Shown here piece after piece: positions 63,995-64,000 of a DNA stretch of 64,000 nt. Below the pieces are notes generated by a model, which did not search any database, was not told the origin of the DNA, and saw only the letters and a list, made by a program, of their open reading frames with translations. How positions within the stretch are numbered: the first letter of the stretch is position 1; each line of letters opens with the position of its first letter. The stretch is from positions 248,001 through 312,000 of the forward strand of contig NZ_JAQZAN010000004.1 in NCBI RefSeq assembly GCF_028737255.1, written 5' to 3'. A program made the position numbers and the translations under genes. This stretch comes from Actinomycetospora straminea. Its GTDB lineage: Bacteria; Actinomycetota; Actinomycetes; Mycobacteriales; Pseudonocardiaceae.

Positions 63995-64000
63995 CGACCC

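Overview
The window is very GC-rich. It uses many GTG starts, packs genes with 1–4 base stop/start overlaps, and has several leaderless promoters (a TAnnnT box 6–7 bases before the start codon). Together with actinobacterial markers (mycothiol-type DinB/MDMPI protein, F420/PPOX-type protein, Rv2578c-type radical SAM protein, SCO6745 family, 13E12/DUF222 protein, B-4DMT transporter), this points to a chromosome of the Pseudonocardiaceae/Mycobacteriales type. The conserved backbone follows the gene order of Mycobacterium tuberculosis from the ppiB–hisS region to aroB (ppiB, glyoxalase-II-like, hisS, Rv2578c, aspS, rarA, alaS, ruvX, mltG, aroE, prepilin peptidase, aroC, aroK, aroB). No rRNA, tRNA, prophage, insertion sequence or CRISPR array was recognised.

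Layout. 0–9.6 kb: end of trpB, trpA, lgt, then gltBD (glutamate synthase). 9.6–13.8 kb: NTF2-like protein, hydrolase, cyclophilin, MBL hydrolase, hisS. 13.9–22.8 kb: an accessory catabolic block. Five minus-strand genes with interlocking stop/start codons (CoA ligase, crotonase, acetoacetyl-CoA-synthetase-like, 3-hydroxyacyl-CoA dehydrogenase, CouO-like amidohydrolase) face a MarR regulator across a 21-base near-palindrome; a PaaX regulator and an MHS-type transporter follow. 22.8–27.5 kb: ethanolamine use (permease, EutB, EutC) with a divergent binding-protein-like gene and a cupin. 27.5–32.3 kb: a secreted GHENGG-repeat protein flanked by related palindromic repeats, a 537-residue protein of 20-residue repeats, and a YibE/F membrane protein. 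32.3–33.7 kb: acyl-CoA dehydrogenase.

33.8–38.5 kb is the most striking part. Two identical 16-base LexA-type boxes control a SCO6745-family gene and a divergent Rv2578c-type radical SAM gene, and a DUF222/13E12 HNH gene whose GTG start lies inside the box. The radical SAM gene carries a 165-residue mini-intein inside its iron-sulfur CxxxCxxC motif. The HNH gene is frameshifted, with a stop/ATG overlap at the break.

38.5–52.3 kb: a six-copy 16-base iteration, PPOX protein, aspS, DUF389, a degenerate kinase-like protein, a MDMPI-like protein, ICL/PEP-mutase family protein, aminotransferase plus Lrp regulator, asparaginase, polysaccharide deacetylase, rarA, a frameshifted HTH/membrane protein and two small membrane-linked proteins. 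52.3–62.9 kb: alaS, ruvX, mltG, aroE, then a 1.47-kb gene-free stretch, then prepilin peptidase and aroC-aroK-aroB. The gene-free stretch holds nine copies of one roughly 31-base core in two oppositely oriented arrays and is the best candidate for something undescribed. The window closes with a B-4DMT family membrane protein.
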